Part shown: piece by piece, positions 55,141 to 63,063 of the stretch
How the letters are laid out: each line of letters opens with the position of its first letter
How positions within the stretch are numbered: position 1 is the first letter of the stretch
DNA from: Vibrio bivalvicida
Lineage (GTDB): Bacteria; Pseudomonadota; Gammaproteobacteria; Enterobacterales; Vibrionaceae
NCBI RefSeq assembly: GCF_001399455.2
Contig: NZ_LLEI02000053.1
Location: forward strand, 230,241 to 294,240
Direction: 5' to 3'
DNA: 64,000 nt
Made by a program: the position numbers and the translations under genes
Notes under the pieces: generated by a model
What the model was told of the DNA's origin: nothing
What the model saw: only the letters and a program-made list of their open reading frames with translations
The model's database searches: none

Positions 55141-56404
55141 CTTTGGAAGACAAATAGGCGTATCTTCAGGAACGATAGAAGCCGAATTTATTTCCGCTTC
55201 ACCGACCGTTAAATTTGAAGGCAAGGGCGTGTGTCGCCTTTCCGATCAAATGACCATGAACAAAGCCAACACCATGTGTTTAGGTGGCGCCCAGAACCCA
55301 TCTGTGACTGTGACGGAAGAAGCAGAAGGGACTTATACAGTCGATCTATTCCTAACTTACTCTGACGGCGAGCCTGTGCAGGGCGCGACGTACAAGTTAG
55401 TTGATCAAACTGGAGCGACTTTTGAAGGAACGCTAGACAATAGCGGTAAAGCCACGGTCGGTGGCGTGGCCCCTGGAGAGTTTGACATAGAGTACGGAGA
55501 AGATAGTCGCGACTTTATGCCCAATGTTCCAACCAAAACCAACCCGAATTTTAATCCGAACGCCAACGCACAGCTGCTTATAGAAGAAGCGAAAAGAGGC
55601 GAAGTTGGTTTTTGGGAGAATGCCTGGAAACGCATGTCTGGTGCCGCCAGCTGGATTTGGGGTGTCATACTTGGTGATTTTAATGACGATGCTTCCGTAG
55701 AACAAATCATTGCCAACACAGCTTTGACCATGATCCCCGTTGTTGACCAAGCCGCCGACGTGCGAGATCTTTCTGCCAACGTGATGACGTTATTAAGTGA
55801 AGAAGAGCGCGATAAACCAGAAAACTGGTTGGCACTTTCTTTGACATTAATTGGCTGTATTCCGACGTTCGGCAGTGCAGTAAAAGGAACCTGTAAAGTT
55901 GCTTTGAAAGGCGGAAAGGGCACTTCAAAGGACACGTTACTTGCGGTTCTTCGTGGTATGGGTAAAGGTGACCCAGAAAAATTCTTACGTACTTTAGATT
56001 GGGTAGACTACGCAAAGCAGGCAAGTGGAATAATTTCTGACGTACTCAAGCCATGCATCGAAGTGGCAACCGAGCTTGCCTCTTACGCAAATAGAATGGG
56101 CGCAGACGAACTTGGTGCCTATTTCTTAAAGCTAGCCGATGAAGTGAAAATCATTGATAAAATGGTGCCAGATAAGCTACAAGAAGCGATGAAAGAGTTT
56201 GATAAGCTGTTTAAGCGAATCTTAGGCAAGAGTGAGAAAACTTATCCGGCGAAGGTTAAGCATAATACGGGTAAGTCGGCGCAGTCTGGTAAAAGTGCAG
56301 ATAAGACGAATGAAGAGAAAGATAAGAAAGAAGTCAAATGTAAAGTATGTCGTCGAATAGCTGGCAAAAAGAAAGGTCAGTGTAAAGAAGCATTGAAGAT
56401 GTGA
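55141..56404 (+). pseudogene. Truncated copy of the PAAR-like effector (cassette B), N-terminus lost
   Basis: The frame is open from before 55141 to TGA at 56402-56404, but the first part of the DUF4150 domain and any proper start are missing; GTG 55229 is the first plausible start and has no ribosome site. From 55157 to 55323 the DNA equals 51998-52170 of the intact effector, apart from a 6-bp shortening. After that the protein is only moderately similar (GTYTVDLFLTYSDGEPVQGATYKL). It ends in the cysteine group (CKVCRR, then GQCKEALKM) just before the AHH part, which is encoded by the next gene in another frame. Without the spike domain it cannot be loaded in the usual way. It is best read as an inactivated former effector. 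Confidence 0.85.
55157..55323 (+). repeat. Copy of the effector PAAR 3' segment (pairs with 51998-52170)
   Basis: Read by eye, all 167 bp match 51998-52170 except for one missing GAAGCC hexamer. Similarity drops sharply at 55324. This is the signature of a recombination or conversion tract that ends where effector bodies diverge. Confidence 0.93.
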
Positions 56405-56411
56405 GGATAAT

Positions 56412-57176
56412 ATGGGTATACAGAAAGATAAAGGACGCTGGACTCGCTCTAGTTTAAGCACTAGTAAGATCAATAAAATACGTGGTAAGCACCCTTTAAA
56501 TTTTAAATCCTACTCAGTTGCAGCACACCACCTGATTTCATGTGAAGTAGCCAAAAAGCTATCTAATGTACGAAAAGATCAAATAGTCTATAAAGGCTAT
56601 GATGTTAACTATTTGTTTAATCTGGCATTGTTGCCTACAATTGACCAAATATCTTGTCAATACATGGTACCGCTACATAAGTCGGGGCATACTGATCACC
56701 GATTAGAAGAGTATTACCAAAATGAAACTGGTACCAACATTGGTGATGATATCTCTACGCTTCAAGACAACGCTAACAATGAATCTGATTCATTTAAATC
56801 TGGAGTATTAGAGGAAGACTTATCTATCATTTCAAGCGTCACTGGGTACCATAAAGTAGTAGCAGCTATGTTGGCCAAAGCTTTGAAAGGCCTAGACTGC
56901 GATACCGATGCGCAAGAGTATGTGGACACATTAGATGAGTTGTCTATCGATATCGCTGACTTATTGGGCACTCACAAGCTTCATCTGATTGCCAGAGGGC
57001 GACATTTATCGCGTACCGGGGAAGGTTGTCATTTTTGTAGAGCAAATGTAGGGACTTCAAGAGTTCACTACCTTCAAAGTGATACTAGTTTTAAGAAAGA
57101 AGTGCCAAGTCAGTCTAAAGTCAACAAATTTAGTTTTGATGGTTTGACCTTAAAGACAATGGGAGAACAAGTTTAA
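56412..57176 (+). CDS. Orphan AHH-nuclease toxin domain (cassette B)
   Basis: This 254-residue protein carries A38-H39-H40 in VAAHHLISCEVAKKL, so it is the nuclease end of a PAAR-like effector, with a C-terminal segment containing GCHFC. It begins 7 bp after the stop of the truncated effector. The ATG has AGGA 5 nt upstream, so separate translation is plausible. A single-base shift near 56397-56402 would fuse both frames, so this may be either a natural orphan toxin or a frameshifted effector. Immunity-type genes follow after 3 bp. Toxin activity is inferred. Confidence 0.78.
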   Translation: MGIQKDKGRWTRSSLSTSKINKIRGKHPLNFKSYSVAAHHLISCEVAKKLSNVRKDQIVYKGYDVNYLFNLALLPTIDQISCQYMVPLHKSGHTDHRLEEYYQNETGTNIGDDISTLQDNANNESDSFKSGVLEEDLSIISSVTGYHKVVAAMLAKALKGLDCDTDAQEYVDTLDELSIDIADLLGTHKLHLIARGRHLSRTGEGCHFCRANVGTSRVHYLQSDTSFKKEVPSQSKVNKFSFDGLTLKTMGEQV

Positions 57177-57179
57177 ATT

Positions 57180-57752
57180 ATGAAATTCTCGATTATTAGC
57201 GAAAATTACCAAGTTTCGAGTACAAGTTTTACATGTGTAGACAACAGAGAACCTCTTTACAGTAAAGCAGATTACGAACCAACGAGTTCAGCAGAACCTA
57301 TTGTTTGGGAGGCCACGGATGGCTCAATAAAAGGGGTGGGAAACATAGCAGACAACGGCGATCTTTGCGTAAGTAAGAAATTTGCTGAACTAGTTATGAG
57401 CTTTGACCCTTTTGGAATTGAATGCTATCCCGCAGAACTTAGATTGCAGGACGGGGTGCTTAAGAACAGATATTTATTGGCTTTGAATAATGTCATTGAT
57501 GTCATTGATGAATCTAAATCAAGGACTAGAAAATCCCCCAAAAGAAATAAAATACTAATTATGGATCTCTATTTGTCTGAGGAAAAACTACTTAATACTC
57601 CATTCAATAAGAGAGTATTGTTCAGAGTAAAAGGTGCAGAAACAGCGACGATATTCTGTGAAGAAATTTATGATCTTGCGAGAAAAAGCTCACTATTTGA
57701 AGACTTAAGAATGTTCGAGTTGGACTGTGACCAAGAAGTACCAAAGTACTAG
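57180..57752 (+). CDS. Imm11/DUF1629-type immunity protein B1
   Basis: This 190-residue soluble protein lies 3 bp after the orphan AHH toxin. The segment EEKLLNTPFNKRVLFRVKGAETATIFCEEIYDLA follows the same pattern as the Imm11-like protein at 53938 but is strongly diverged, as expected when immunity proteins track different toxin variants. It probably protects against the cassette-B nuclease, and may still protect against kin that carry that toxin. Confidence 0.75.
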   Translation: MKFSIISENYQVSSTSFTCVDNREPLYSKADYEPTSSAEPIVWEATDGSIKGVGNIADNGDLCVSKKFAELVMSFDPFGIECYPAELRLQDGVLKNRYLLALNNVIDVIDESKSRTRKSPKRNKILIMDLYLSEEKLLNTPFNKRVLFRVKGAETATIFCEEIYDLARKSSLFEDLRMFELDCDQEVPKY

Positions 57753-57761
57753 AGAATTGAT

Positions 57762-58253
57762 ATGAAAGAACAATATGTGATGCTCACTAAACAAAGCTTA
57801 GGTGATTTCCCTTTCAAACAAACTCCAAAGCCTATTGTACCAGTTGAGCCGGACTTACTATTGGAAATGACCTTTTCACCAAAGCTATTTATTATTGGTG
57901 ATATTGCCTCAAAGGTAGAGCAGCTAGTGAAGCACGGTGTGGAATGGCTAGACGCTCGTGTCGATTGCTCCCCTAGCCAGCCTTCAGATGACCAAATCAA
58001 GGTTTACGAAGATTATCGAATGCCGTACATCCATCAATCCTATAAGTTGACGGACAAAGAAAAACAATACGGTAAGTTGAACTGGTTAGATGTTGATTCT
58101 ACAGAGTTTGATTTCTCCAAGCTAGAGCATGTGCCTCTTGAAGAGCGTTTAATATTTAAGCTAGAAGAAGACTATGGCTTGGTATTTATACACGAAAGCG
58201 TGATTGAGCTACTCAAAAAACACGTCAAAGATGTCTGGGTAAGAGATGTATAG
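57762..58253 (+). CDS. Imm11/DUF1629-type immunity protein B2
   Basis: This 163-residue protein is a paralogue of the one at 54541. Both have VEPDLLLEM/VQPDLVIDF-like sequence near the start, a FDFSKLEHVPLEERLIFKL-type segment and the tail HVKDVWVRDV. The order toxin, B1, B2 repeats the order of cassette A. It is followed directly by a terminator. Confidence 0.78.
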   Translation: MKEQYVMLTKQSLGDFPFKQTPKPIVPVEPDLLLEMTFSPKLFIIGDIASKVEQLVKHGVEWLDARVDCSPSQPSDDQIKVYEDYRMPYIHQSYKLTDKEKQYGKLNWLDVDSTEFDFSKLEHVPLEERLIFKLEEDYGLVFIHESVIELLKKHVKDVWVRDV

Positions 58254-58275
58254 AAAGCGCCGAAAGGCGCTTTTT
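58254..58275 (+). terminator. Terminator closing cassette B
   Basis: AAAGCGCC (58254-58261) pairs with GGCGCTTT (58266-58273) over GAAA, with TTTTT at the end. It starts at the base after the stop codon of the B2 gene. Confidence 0.9.
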
Positions 58276-58311
58276 CTTTATCGGCTTTAGCCATTCCAGA
58301 TGATATAGAAG

Positions 58312-58395
58312 CCTATCTTCAGTAATAATCGAAGCTGAAACTAAGCTTATTTCTACTTCACCAACCGCAAAGTTTAAAGGTAATGGTGTTTTAGA
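58312..58395 (+). pseudogene. Remnant of the PAAR-like effector (cassette C)
   Basis: Starting at CCTATCTTCAG, the translation SSVIIEAETKLISTSP then TAKFKGNGV aligns with SSGTIEAEAEFISASP then TVKFEGKGV of the intact effector (DNA near 52004-52077). After about 58391 the match ends and no toxin body is left. It is more diverged than the cassette-B copy, so it is older. The 58390-58466 stretch leads into the immunity gene at 58467. Confidence 0.75.
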
Positions 58396-58466
58396 ACGAC
58401 TAAAGGCGGTATCCCCACGCACATTCCTTATTTAGTGGCTAGAATATCAAAGTTAGGATATTAAAA

Positions 58467-59024
58467 ATGAATTACTATTTACTCTTTGGAAAGTTTGAAG
58501 ATGGAGAGGGCTCATATAGTGTCCTTGACCCTTGGCGTTCTGCTTTAAAGTACTATGAGCCCAATATAAAGCTTACTAAAAACCTACCCAAAGTCACTGT
58601 AGATAAAGTGTATGATGAACGTGGAGTATCGGACTACTTGAAAATAGGAGTCGGCGCTTTAGCTAGCTTAAAAGTCCAAGAGGTTTTCTTTAACAATGGT
58701 TTCACGGGAATTCAATTTTTGCCCGTTGAAATAGAAAATGATGGACTTAATCATAGTTATGCATTTATGAATGTAGTGGCTCAATACGACCTACTTGAAC
58801 CAATCAAATCGAAAGCAAAAAAGCTAAATAGTAAATTGGGAGGTTATACTCGTGTACGTAAAGAGTTAATTGACAAGGAAAAATTTTTCCACACTGACAT
58901 CCAGTATGATTGTTTTACTCTCTCTAACTATAAAGTTCCATATTATGTTAGTGAGCAAGTAAAAGATGCGTTAGAAGCAGCTGGAGTTACTGGAATTGAA
59001 TTTATACCGATGGAGTTTGCATGA
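58467..59024 (+). CDS. Orphan Imm11/DUF1629-type immunity protein C1
   Basis: This 185-residue protein is of the same general type as those at 53938 and 57180. Its C-terminus (YYVSEQVKDALEAAGVTGIEFIPMEFA) has the SEQVKDAL-GIEFIP pattern common in DUF1629 proteins. No toxin gene accompanies it; only a PAAR remnant lies upstream, so it is an orphan immunity gene from a displaced effector. Keeping it intact suggests selection for protection against relatives that still carry the toxin. It overlaps the next gene by 4 bp (ATGA). Confidence 0.75.
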   Translation: MNYYLLFGKFEDGEGSYSVLDPWRSALKYYEPNIKLTKNLPKVTVDKVYDERGVSDYLKIGVGALASLKVQEVFFNNGFTGIQFLPVEIENDGLNHSYAFMNVVAQYDLLEPIKSKAKKLNSKLGGYTRVRKELIDKEKFFHTDIQYDCFTLSNYKVPYYVSEQVKDALEAAGVTGIEFIPMEFA

Positions 59025-59377
59025 TCGAACAAAAGTTTCAGCAGCCTGGCTTGCTAGCACAAACAGAAGTCAACCCCTTGTTTTCCAGAATGGCTGATAT
59101 TGTATTGGTTTTCTTTCCTACTCCTGGGGTGTTTATTCGAGATACGTTCTCAATTCCTGAAGAGTTTCAGGCAGAGAAAGCGATGTATTACGAATCGGAT
59201 GGTGAACCTTTCGAAGATATGTATTTCTTTTTACCTGCTGTTTTACAGAGCCAATACGACTCGGAAAAAAATAATGCAGGTATTGTCTATGAGAAAGATG
59301 TGCTGAAGTTTTCTCCAGAATTGATAAAAGCATTAGCAGATCAAGCTAATAGCCCTATCGAGCATCGGTCAGGCTAG
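59021..59377 (+). CDS. Small partner protein of orphan immunity pair (C2)
   Basis: This 118-residue soluble protein has no firmly recognised family. It starts inside the stop of C1 (ATGA), so it is translated with it and occupies the second-immunity position seen in cassettes A and B. The stretch GIVYEKDVLKFSPELIKALADQ may correspond to the MFVHDSVVDAMLNAK region of the A2 protein, but similarity is weak. It may be a shortened or rapidly changing member of the same immunity family. Confidence 0.6.
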   Translation: MIEQKFQQPGLLAQTEVNPLFSRMADIVLVFFPTPGVFIRDTFSIPEEFQAEKAMYYESDGEPFEDMYFFLPAVLQSQYDSEKNNAGIVYEKDVLKFSPELIKALADQANSPIEHRSG

Positions 59378-59397
59378 GGATACGCGAGTTGCGAAAG

Positions 59398-59421
59398 GGT
59401 GCGCTATTAGTGCACCTTTTT
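59398..59421 (+). terminator. Terminator closing cassette C
   Basis: GGTGC (59398-59402) pairs with GCACC (59412-59416), with A-rich sequence before it and TTTTT after it. The sequence that follows (CGTTATTGGCTTTA) resembles that after the cassette-B terminator. Confidence 0.78.
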
Positions 59422-59440
59422 CGTTATTGGCTTTAATAAA

Positions 59441-59655
59441 TTTGGAAGACAAAAGGCTATCTACCGGACCGAACGATGCGGAAGGGACTTATACGGTTGA
59501 TTTATTCCTAACTCACTCTGACGGTGACCCTGTTCAGGGGGCGACGTATAAACTCATTGATCAAACTGGAGCGACATTTGAAGGAACGCTAGACAATAGC
59601 GGTAAAGCCTCGGTTGGTGGCGTGGCCCTTGCTTAGTTTGATTTTAGTCCCCCCA
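59441..59655 (+). pseudogene. Remnant of the effector middle region (cassette D)
   Basis: TTTGGAAGACAAAAGGC repeats the junction sequence seen at 55143 (TTTGGAAGACAAATAGGC). The PAAR part is deleted. From about 59480 the translation (GTYTVDLFLTHSDGDPVQGATYKLID as two adjoining blocks) follows the cassette-B protein closely, with DNA matching 55325-55480 at high identity. A stop in place of a glutamate codon (TAG at 59634-59636) ends it, and homology fades by about 59655. No toxin or immunity gene remains. Confidence 0.85.
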
Positions 59656-59743
59656 ACAGAATCACTTGCACTTTGGACAAAGGATCTATATAAATTCGGC
59701 TTTCCTTTTTCCACAATGACATTTGAACACTTGGGGTTACCAC

Positions 59744-60181
59744 ATGACGCAGTTTTGGCAGCAAAAAGCTCTCGAAGAGATGACCGAAGTAGAGTGGGAA
59801 TCTCTATGTGATGGTTGTGGTAAATGCTGTCTTCACAAACTAATGGACGAAGACAGTGATGAGATCTACTACACCAACGTTGCGTGTAGTTGGTTAAACA
59901 GCAAAACATGCTCGTGTAAAGACTACCCAAACCGTTTCACTTCTGGTGAGGAGTGCACCAAGCTCACTCGTGATGATATTGATGATTTCACGTGGCTCCC
60001 GCATACCTGTGCTTACCGCCTACTTGCGGAAAAGCAGCCACTGCCAGAGTGGCATCCACTCATTACAGGCTCAAAGTCAGCCATGCATGCCGCTGGCGAA
60101 AGTGTCCGCAACAAAGTGGTGTACGAAATCGATGTTGTGGATTGGGAAGACCACATCTTGAATCACCCAAATCGTGCTTAG
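59744..60181 (+). CDS. ycgN: YcgN/UPF0260 cysteine-cluster protein
   Basis: This 145-residue protein of the UPF0260 family starts at ATG 59744 (MTQFWQQKALEEM), after GGGGTTACC. A TTG at 59723 is a less likely start. The cysteine pattern CDGCGKCCLHKL, then ACSWLNSKTCSC, and PHTCAYR matches the CxxCxxCC metal-binding group. The molecular role is not established. It is a normal chromosomal gene and marks the right end of the effector array. A terminator follows. Confidence 0.92.
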   Translation: MTQFWQQKALEEMTEVEWESLCDGCGKCCLHKLMDEDSDEIYYTNVACSWLNSKTCSCKDYPNRFTSGEECTKLTRDDIDDFTWLPHTCAYRLLAEKQPLPEWHPLITGSKSAMHAAGESVRNKVVYEIDVVDWEDHILNHPNRA

Positions 60182-60186
60182 ATTCA

Positions 60187-60212
60187 AACAGTCGCCATTG
60201 GCGGCTGTTTTT
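60187..60212 (+). terminator. Terminator after ycgN
   Basis: AACAG-T-CGCC (60187-60196) pairs with GGCG-G-CTGTT (60200-60209), with one G-T pair and an ATT loop, followed by TTTTG. Confidence 0.85.
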
Positions 60213-60322
60213 GTATTTGCTATCTACTAACACTCAATATGCAAACCTTTGAATTTTGTGGTGTACAATTAGGGGTATCAATATAAGAAACAAAGACTTG
60301 TGTTTGTCTGAGCGAGGGAATC

Positions 60323-61806
60323 ATGGACTTGTTGTCCTATCGAAACGTTAGAGTGATGGCCGTCGGGCTATTTATTTCACTAGCTGCGATTATTAGCTGC
60401 TATACACATGCTTCACAAGAGCCACTTTCCATCTCGAAACAAGAGCAACTGATAACGAAGATAAATAATGATATCAAAGAGTTATCCTATACTCTCGAAA
60501 TGAGTAGTGGTGATGAACAAGATGCAATTCAACTCAAGTTGTTTCAGAAAAATGAAGAGCTAAGATCTGTTCTTCAGAGCGCGGTAAGCCGCCAAACCAT
60601 TTCTGCCGATAAGTTAATACCTCAAGTTGAAATGCAGCAAAACTACTCAACTGCAGCCGCTTCTTATCTTGAAGATCGAATTAAAGCCCTTAATGCCGAG
60701 ATTGATTCTGCCAAAAACGAAGAAAAGCTCTCACTGCTTAATGATTTTCAAGAGCTTCAACACTATTTGGATAATGTGATTGAGTCGAGATGGGAAAACA
60801 TTCAGTGGCTAAAAGTGCTTGGTGTTGACGAATCTCTCCAAGAGTCACAGTTTAAAGATTTACTCACTAAGCGACTTAGATTGACGTCGGCTACTGTAGA
60901 GTACTTTAGCCAGCAAGTCAGTGTAGTGGGAAAACAGATTGCGGTTAGTCCGAAGTCTGAAACAGCTACCCTACAACTTGCTCAGTTGGTGATTAAACAA
61001 CGAATGAATATAGCTGTTGATAGCTTGACTTCCTTGATCTCCATCGCTGACCAGCTAAGCCTTGATACCGCAGAATATAAACGCATGTTGTTTGAGGTGA
61101 CAGGAAGCATTACTCAAGACTTGTTTGAAGGTAAGGTGATTTGGTCGATCGTAACAAGTTGGTCGGATAACGTGTGGGATTGGGTGGCAAACAATGCACC
61201 TCAGCACTTGTTTCAGCTGTTTATCTTCGCTTGACAGGTTTTGGTATTGCGGGGGTGATCATTGGTTTTGCCTTGCAAGATACCTTATCGAACTTCGCTG
61301 CAGGTATGATGTTGTTAATCTATAAACCTTTTGATGTCGGTGATTTTGTCTTCGCTGGTGGCGTAGACGGTAAAGTCAGCCATATGAGCTTGGTGAACAC
61401 AACGATTAAGACGTTCGACAATCAGATTATTATTATCCCTAACGGCAAGATCTGGGGGGATGTGATTAAGAATGTGACGCATGAACGGGTAAGGCGAGTT
61501 GATATGGTGTTTGGTATTGGCTATAGCGATGACTTACTTAGGGCGGAAAGCATTTTGACTGAAATTGTCACTACGCACCCAGCGGTATTGCGCACACCTG
61601 AGCCTAATATTCGAGTTCATACGCTTAACACTTCATCAGTGGATTTTATCGTTAGGCCTTGGGTTAAAACTGATGACTACTGGGATGTGTACTGGGATGT
61701 GACCAAAGAGGTAAAGCTTAGGTTTGAACGCGAGGGCATCTCGATTCCTTTCCCACAACAAGACGTGCACTTGCATATGGTCAAAGAATCCTCAGAAAAA
61801 GAATGA
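60323..61806 (+). pseudogene. MscS-family mechanosensitive channel gene broken by an internal deletion
   Basis: The first frame (60323-61234) has GAGGGAA before the ATG, a signal peptide and a coiled-coil periplasmic region, and stops at LFQLFIFA. The second frame, joined at about 61230, encodes the MscS pore helix and beta domain (LTGFGIAGVIIGFALQDTLSNFAAG, then IIIIPNGKIWGDVIKNVTHE) to a normal C-terminus at 61806. The pieces are in different frames. The membrane helices that should join them, probably some 50-60 residues by comparison with family architecture, are missing. An internal, out-of-frame deletion at TTCGC/TTGACAGG explains this. Neither product could form a channel. The deletion size is inference. 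Confidence 0.85.
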
Positions 61807-61809
61807 TTT

Positions 61810-61837
61810 AGAGCGCCATCATCGGCGCTCTTTTTTT
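61810..61837. terminator. Terminator after the mscS pseudogene
   Basis: AGAGCGCC (61810-61817) pairs with GGCGCTCT (61824-61831) over ATCATC, followed by seven Ts. It also lies at the 3' end of the leftward gene at 61836, so it may serve both strands. Confidence 0.9.
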
Positions 61838-62129
61838 ATGATTCAGCTAACTCGTCGTAAAAACAAATTTCTGGCTCTTCGATAAGCAGGCCATCGAGTT
61901 TTTGTAGAAGATCATGGAAGTAAGGCTGATCGCAGTGAGCATCAAAAGCGGCCTGACTTGCAAACTGTTCTTGAAAAACAAATATACTAGGATTGGCTTT
62001 GTCACGTAGTAGTGTGTATTTCAGGCAGCCTGGCTCGCTGCGAGTTGGGGCTAGCATTGACACCAAGTACTTTTCCAGTGTTGCCTCTTGGCCAGTGTTA
62101 GCTTGAAATTTAGCTGTTAAATTGATCAT
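61836..62129 (-). CDS. Antibiotic biosynthesis monooxygenase-fold protein
   Basis: This 97-residue protein has the ABM/YgiN ferredoxin-like fold pattern: MINLTAKFQANTGQE, LAPTRSEPGCLKYTLLRD, FVFQEQFASQAAFDAHCDQPYF. Members are small dimeric monooxygenases or quinol-type oxidases; the substrate cannot be read from sequence. It follows the VOC-family gene on the same strand with a 24-bp gap, so the two are probably co-transcribed. Confidence 0.85.
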   Translation of the reverse strand: MINLTAKFQANTGQEATLEKYLVSMLAPTRSEPGCLKYTLLRDKANPSIFVFQEQFASQAAFDAHCDQPYFHDLLQKLDGLLIEEPEICFYDELAES

Positions 62130-62153
62130 TGTGTTTGCTCTGTTTTTGTCATG

Positions 62154-62549
62154 TTATAGGTATCGTCCTTGACGTTGTAGAAACTCGATCTTATATCCAT
62201 CGGGATCGGTGATAAAAAAGAAACGAGCAAGAGGGGCCGAGTGGTGTTCGAGCACTTTTATGTCCGAAGCTTGAATCCCCTTGTCACTCAGGTAGGCATG
62301 AGTTGATTCAATATCCTCTACACTGACTGCAATATGTCCATACCCTGTACCATGTGTATAAGGCTCAGTTTGAGAGTGGTTATAGGTCAGCTCTAGCTCA
62401 AACTCGGTTGTTGGGTTGGTTAAATAGGTCAACGTGAAGTTGTCAAAGACAAACTGGTCTTTTATGTTTAGTTGAAGCGCTGTGCGGTAAAACTCGATTG
62501 ACTCGGTCAGCTCGCTCACCCGTATCATGCTGTGAATAAGTTTTGTCAT
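62154..62549 (-). CDS. VOC-family glyoxalase-like protein
   Basis: This 131-residue protein of the glyoxalase I type begins IHSMIRVSELTESIEFYRTALQL. It contains ELELTYNH and TGYGHIAVSVEDIE, and ends FFFITDPDGYKIEFLQR. These carry the His/Glu metal positions expected in glyoxalase I (H in IHSMIRV, E in ELTYN, H in GHIAV, E in KIEFL). Lactoylglutathione lyase activity is possible, but it could be another VOC enzyme. It is upstream of and probably in one operon with the ABM protein. Confidence 0.85.
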   Translation of the reverse strand: MTKLIHSMIRVSELTESIEFYRTALQLNIKDQFVFDNFTLTYLTNPTTEFELELTYNHSQTEPYTHGTGYGHIAVSVEDIESTHAYLSDKGIQASDIKVLEHHSAPLARFFFITDPDGYKIEFLQRQGRYL

Positions 62550-62633
62550 ACATCTACCCTTATTTTCTTTGAGGGTAGAGTAAAGGGATTCAAAAATAGT
62601 GTGGTAGTACTGGAGTACGACAATAAGCTCAGC

Positions 62634-62936
62634 TTACTCCTGAGTGAGTTGCAGCTTAACAATATCCATAACTGATGCTGGTTGGCGCAGATAGATCAAG
62701 CAGGCGCACCTTAGTAAAGAAGTGAAGTTATAGATTTCTCCGTTGTATACCAACGCCTCTGCGTAGATAGAGCTGATAAAGCGTGGCAAAGTCATTGACT
62801 GCTGCTCGGCGATCTCTTCTAAGATGTGCCAGAAGCTAGCCTCCAGTTTGATACTTGTCGCATGACCATCAATTCGAATGGAGCGGGCAATGGTTTGATA
62901 GTTTTCTTTTGGTTGGTTGGAAAATATTTCGCACAT
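62634..62936 (-). CDS. Ribbon-helix-helix domain protein
   Basis: This 100-residue protein has a central RHH-type segment: the strand TSIKLEASFWHILEEIAEQQSM followed by the helix TLPRFISSIYAEAL (about residues 27-63). This is the RHH_4 type found in small bacterial regulators and accessory proteins. The target is unknown. It is separated from the VOC gene by 84 bp and from the phosphatase gene by a hairpin. Confidence 0.75.
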   Translation of the reverse strand: MCEIFSNQPKENYQTIARSIRIDGHATSIKLEASFWHILEEIAEQQSMTLPRFISSIYAEALVYNGEIYNFTSLLRCACLIYLRQPASVMDIVKLQLTQE

Positions 62937-63006
62937 GGTGAACGCATTAAAGTGGGTAAAGCCTGCATTTTTGTCTTTTTATCGTTATAGCGTCAATGAT
63001 TAATTA

Positions 63007-63042
63007 CCTCAATGGAAATCCGATCACGGGCATCCATTGAGG
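63007..63042 (-). terminator. Long hairpin after the alkaline phosphatase gene
   Basis: CCTCAATGGA (63007-63016) and TCCATTGAGG (63033-63042) form a perfect 10-bp stem with an inner CCG/CGG pairing. It lies 21 bp beyond the phosphatase stop on the minus strand. The tail is AT-rich (TAATTAAT) rather than a pure T run, so it may be an imperfect terminator. Confidence 0.55.
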
Positions 63043-63063
63043 TTGTTTAATGCCGTTAAAGGC

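Noticed and set aside
1368..60181. Island integrated at a tRNA or by an integrase
   Set aside because: No tRNA, integrase, transposase or flanking direct repeat was seen at either border; entry by homologous recombination between flanking genes is as likely.
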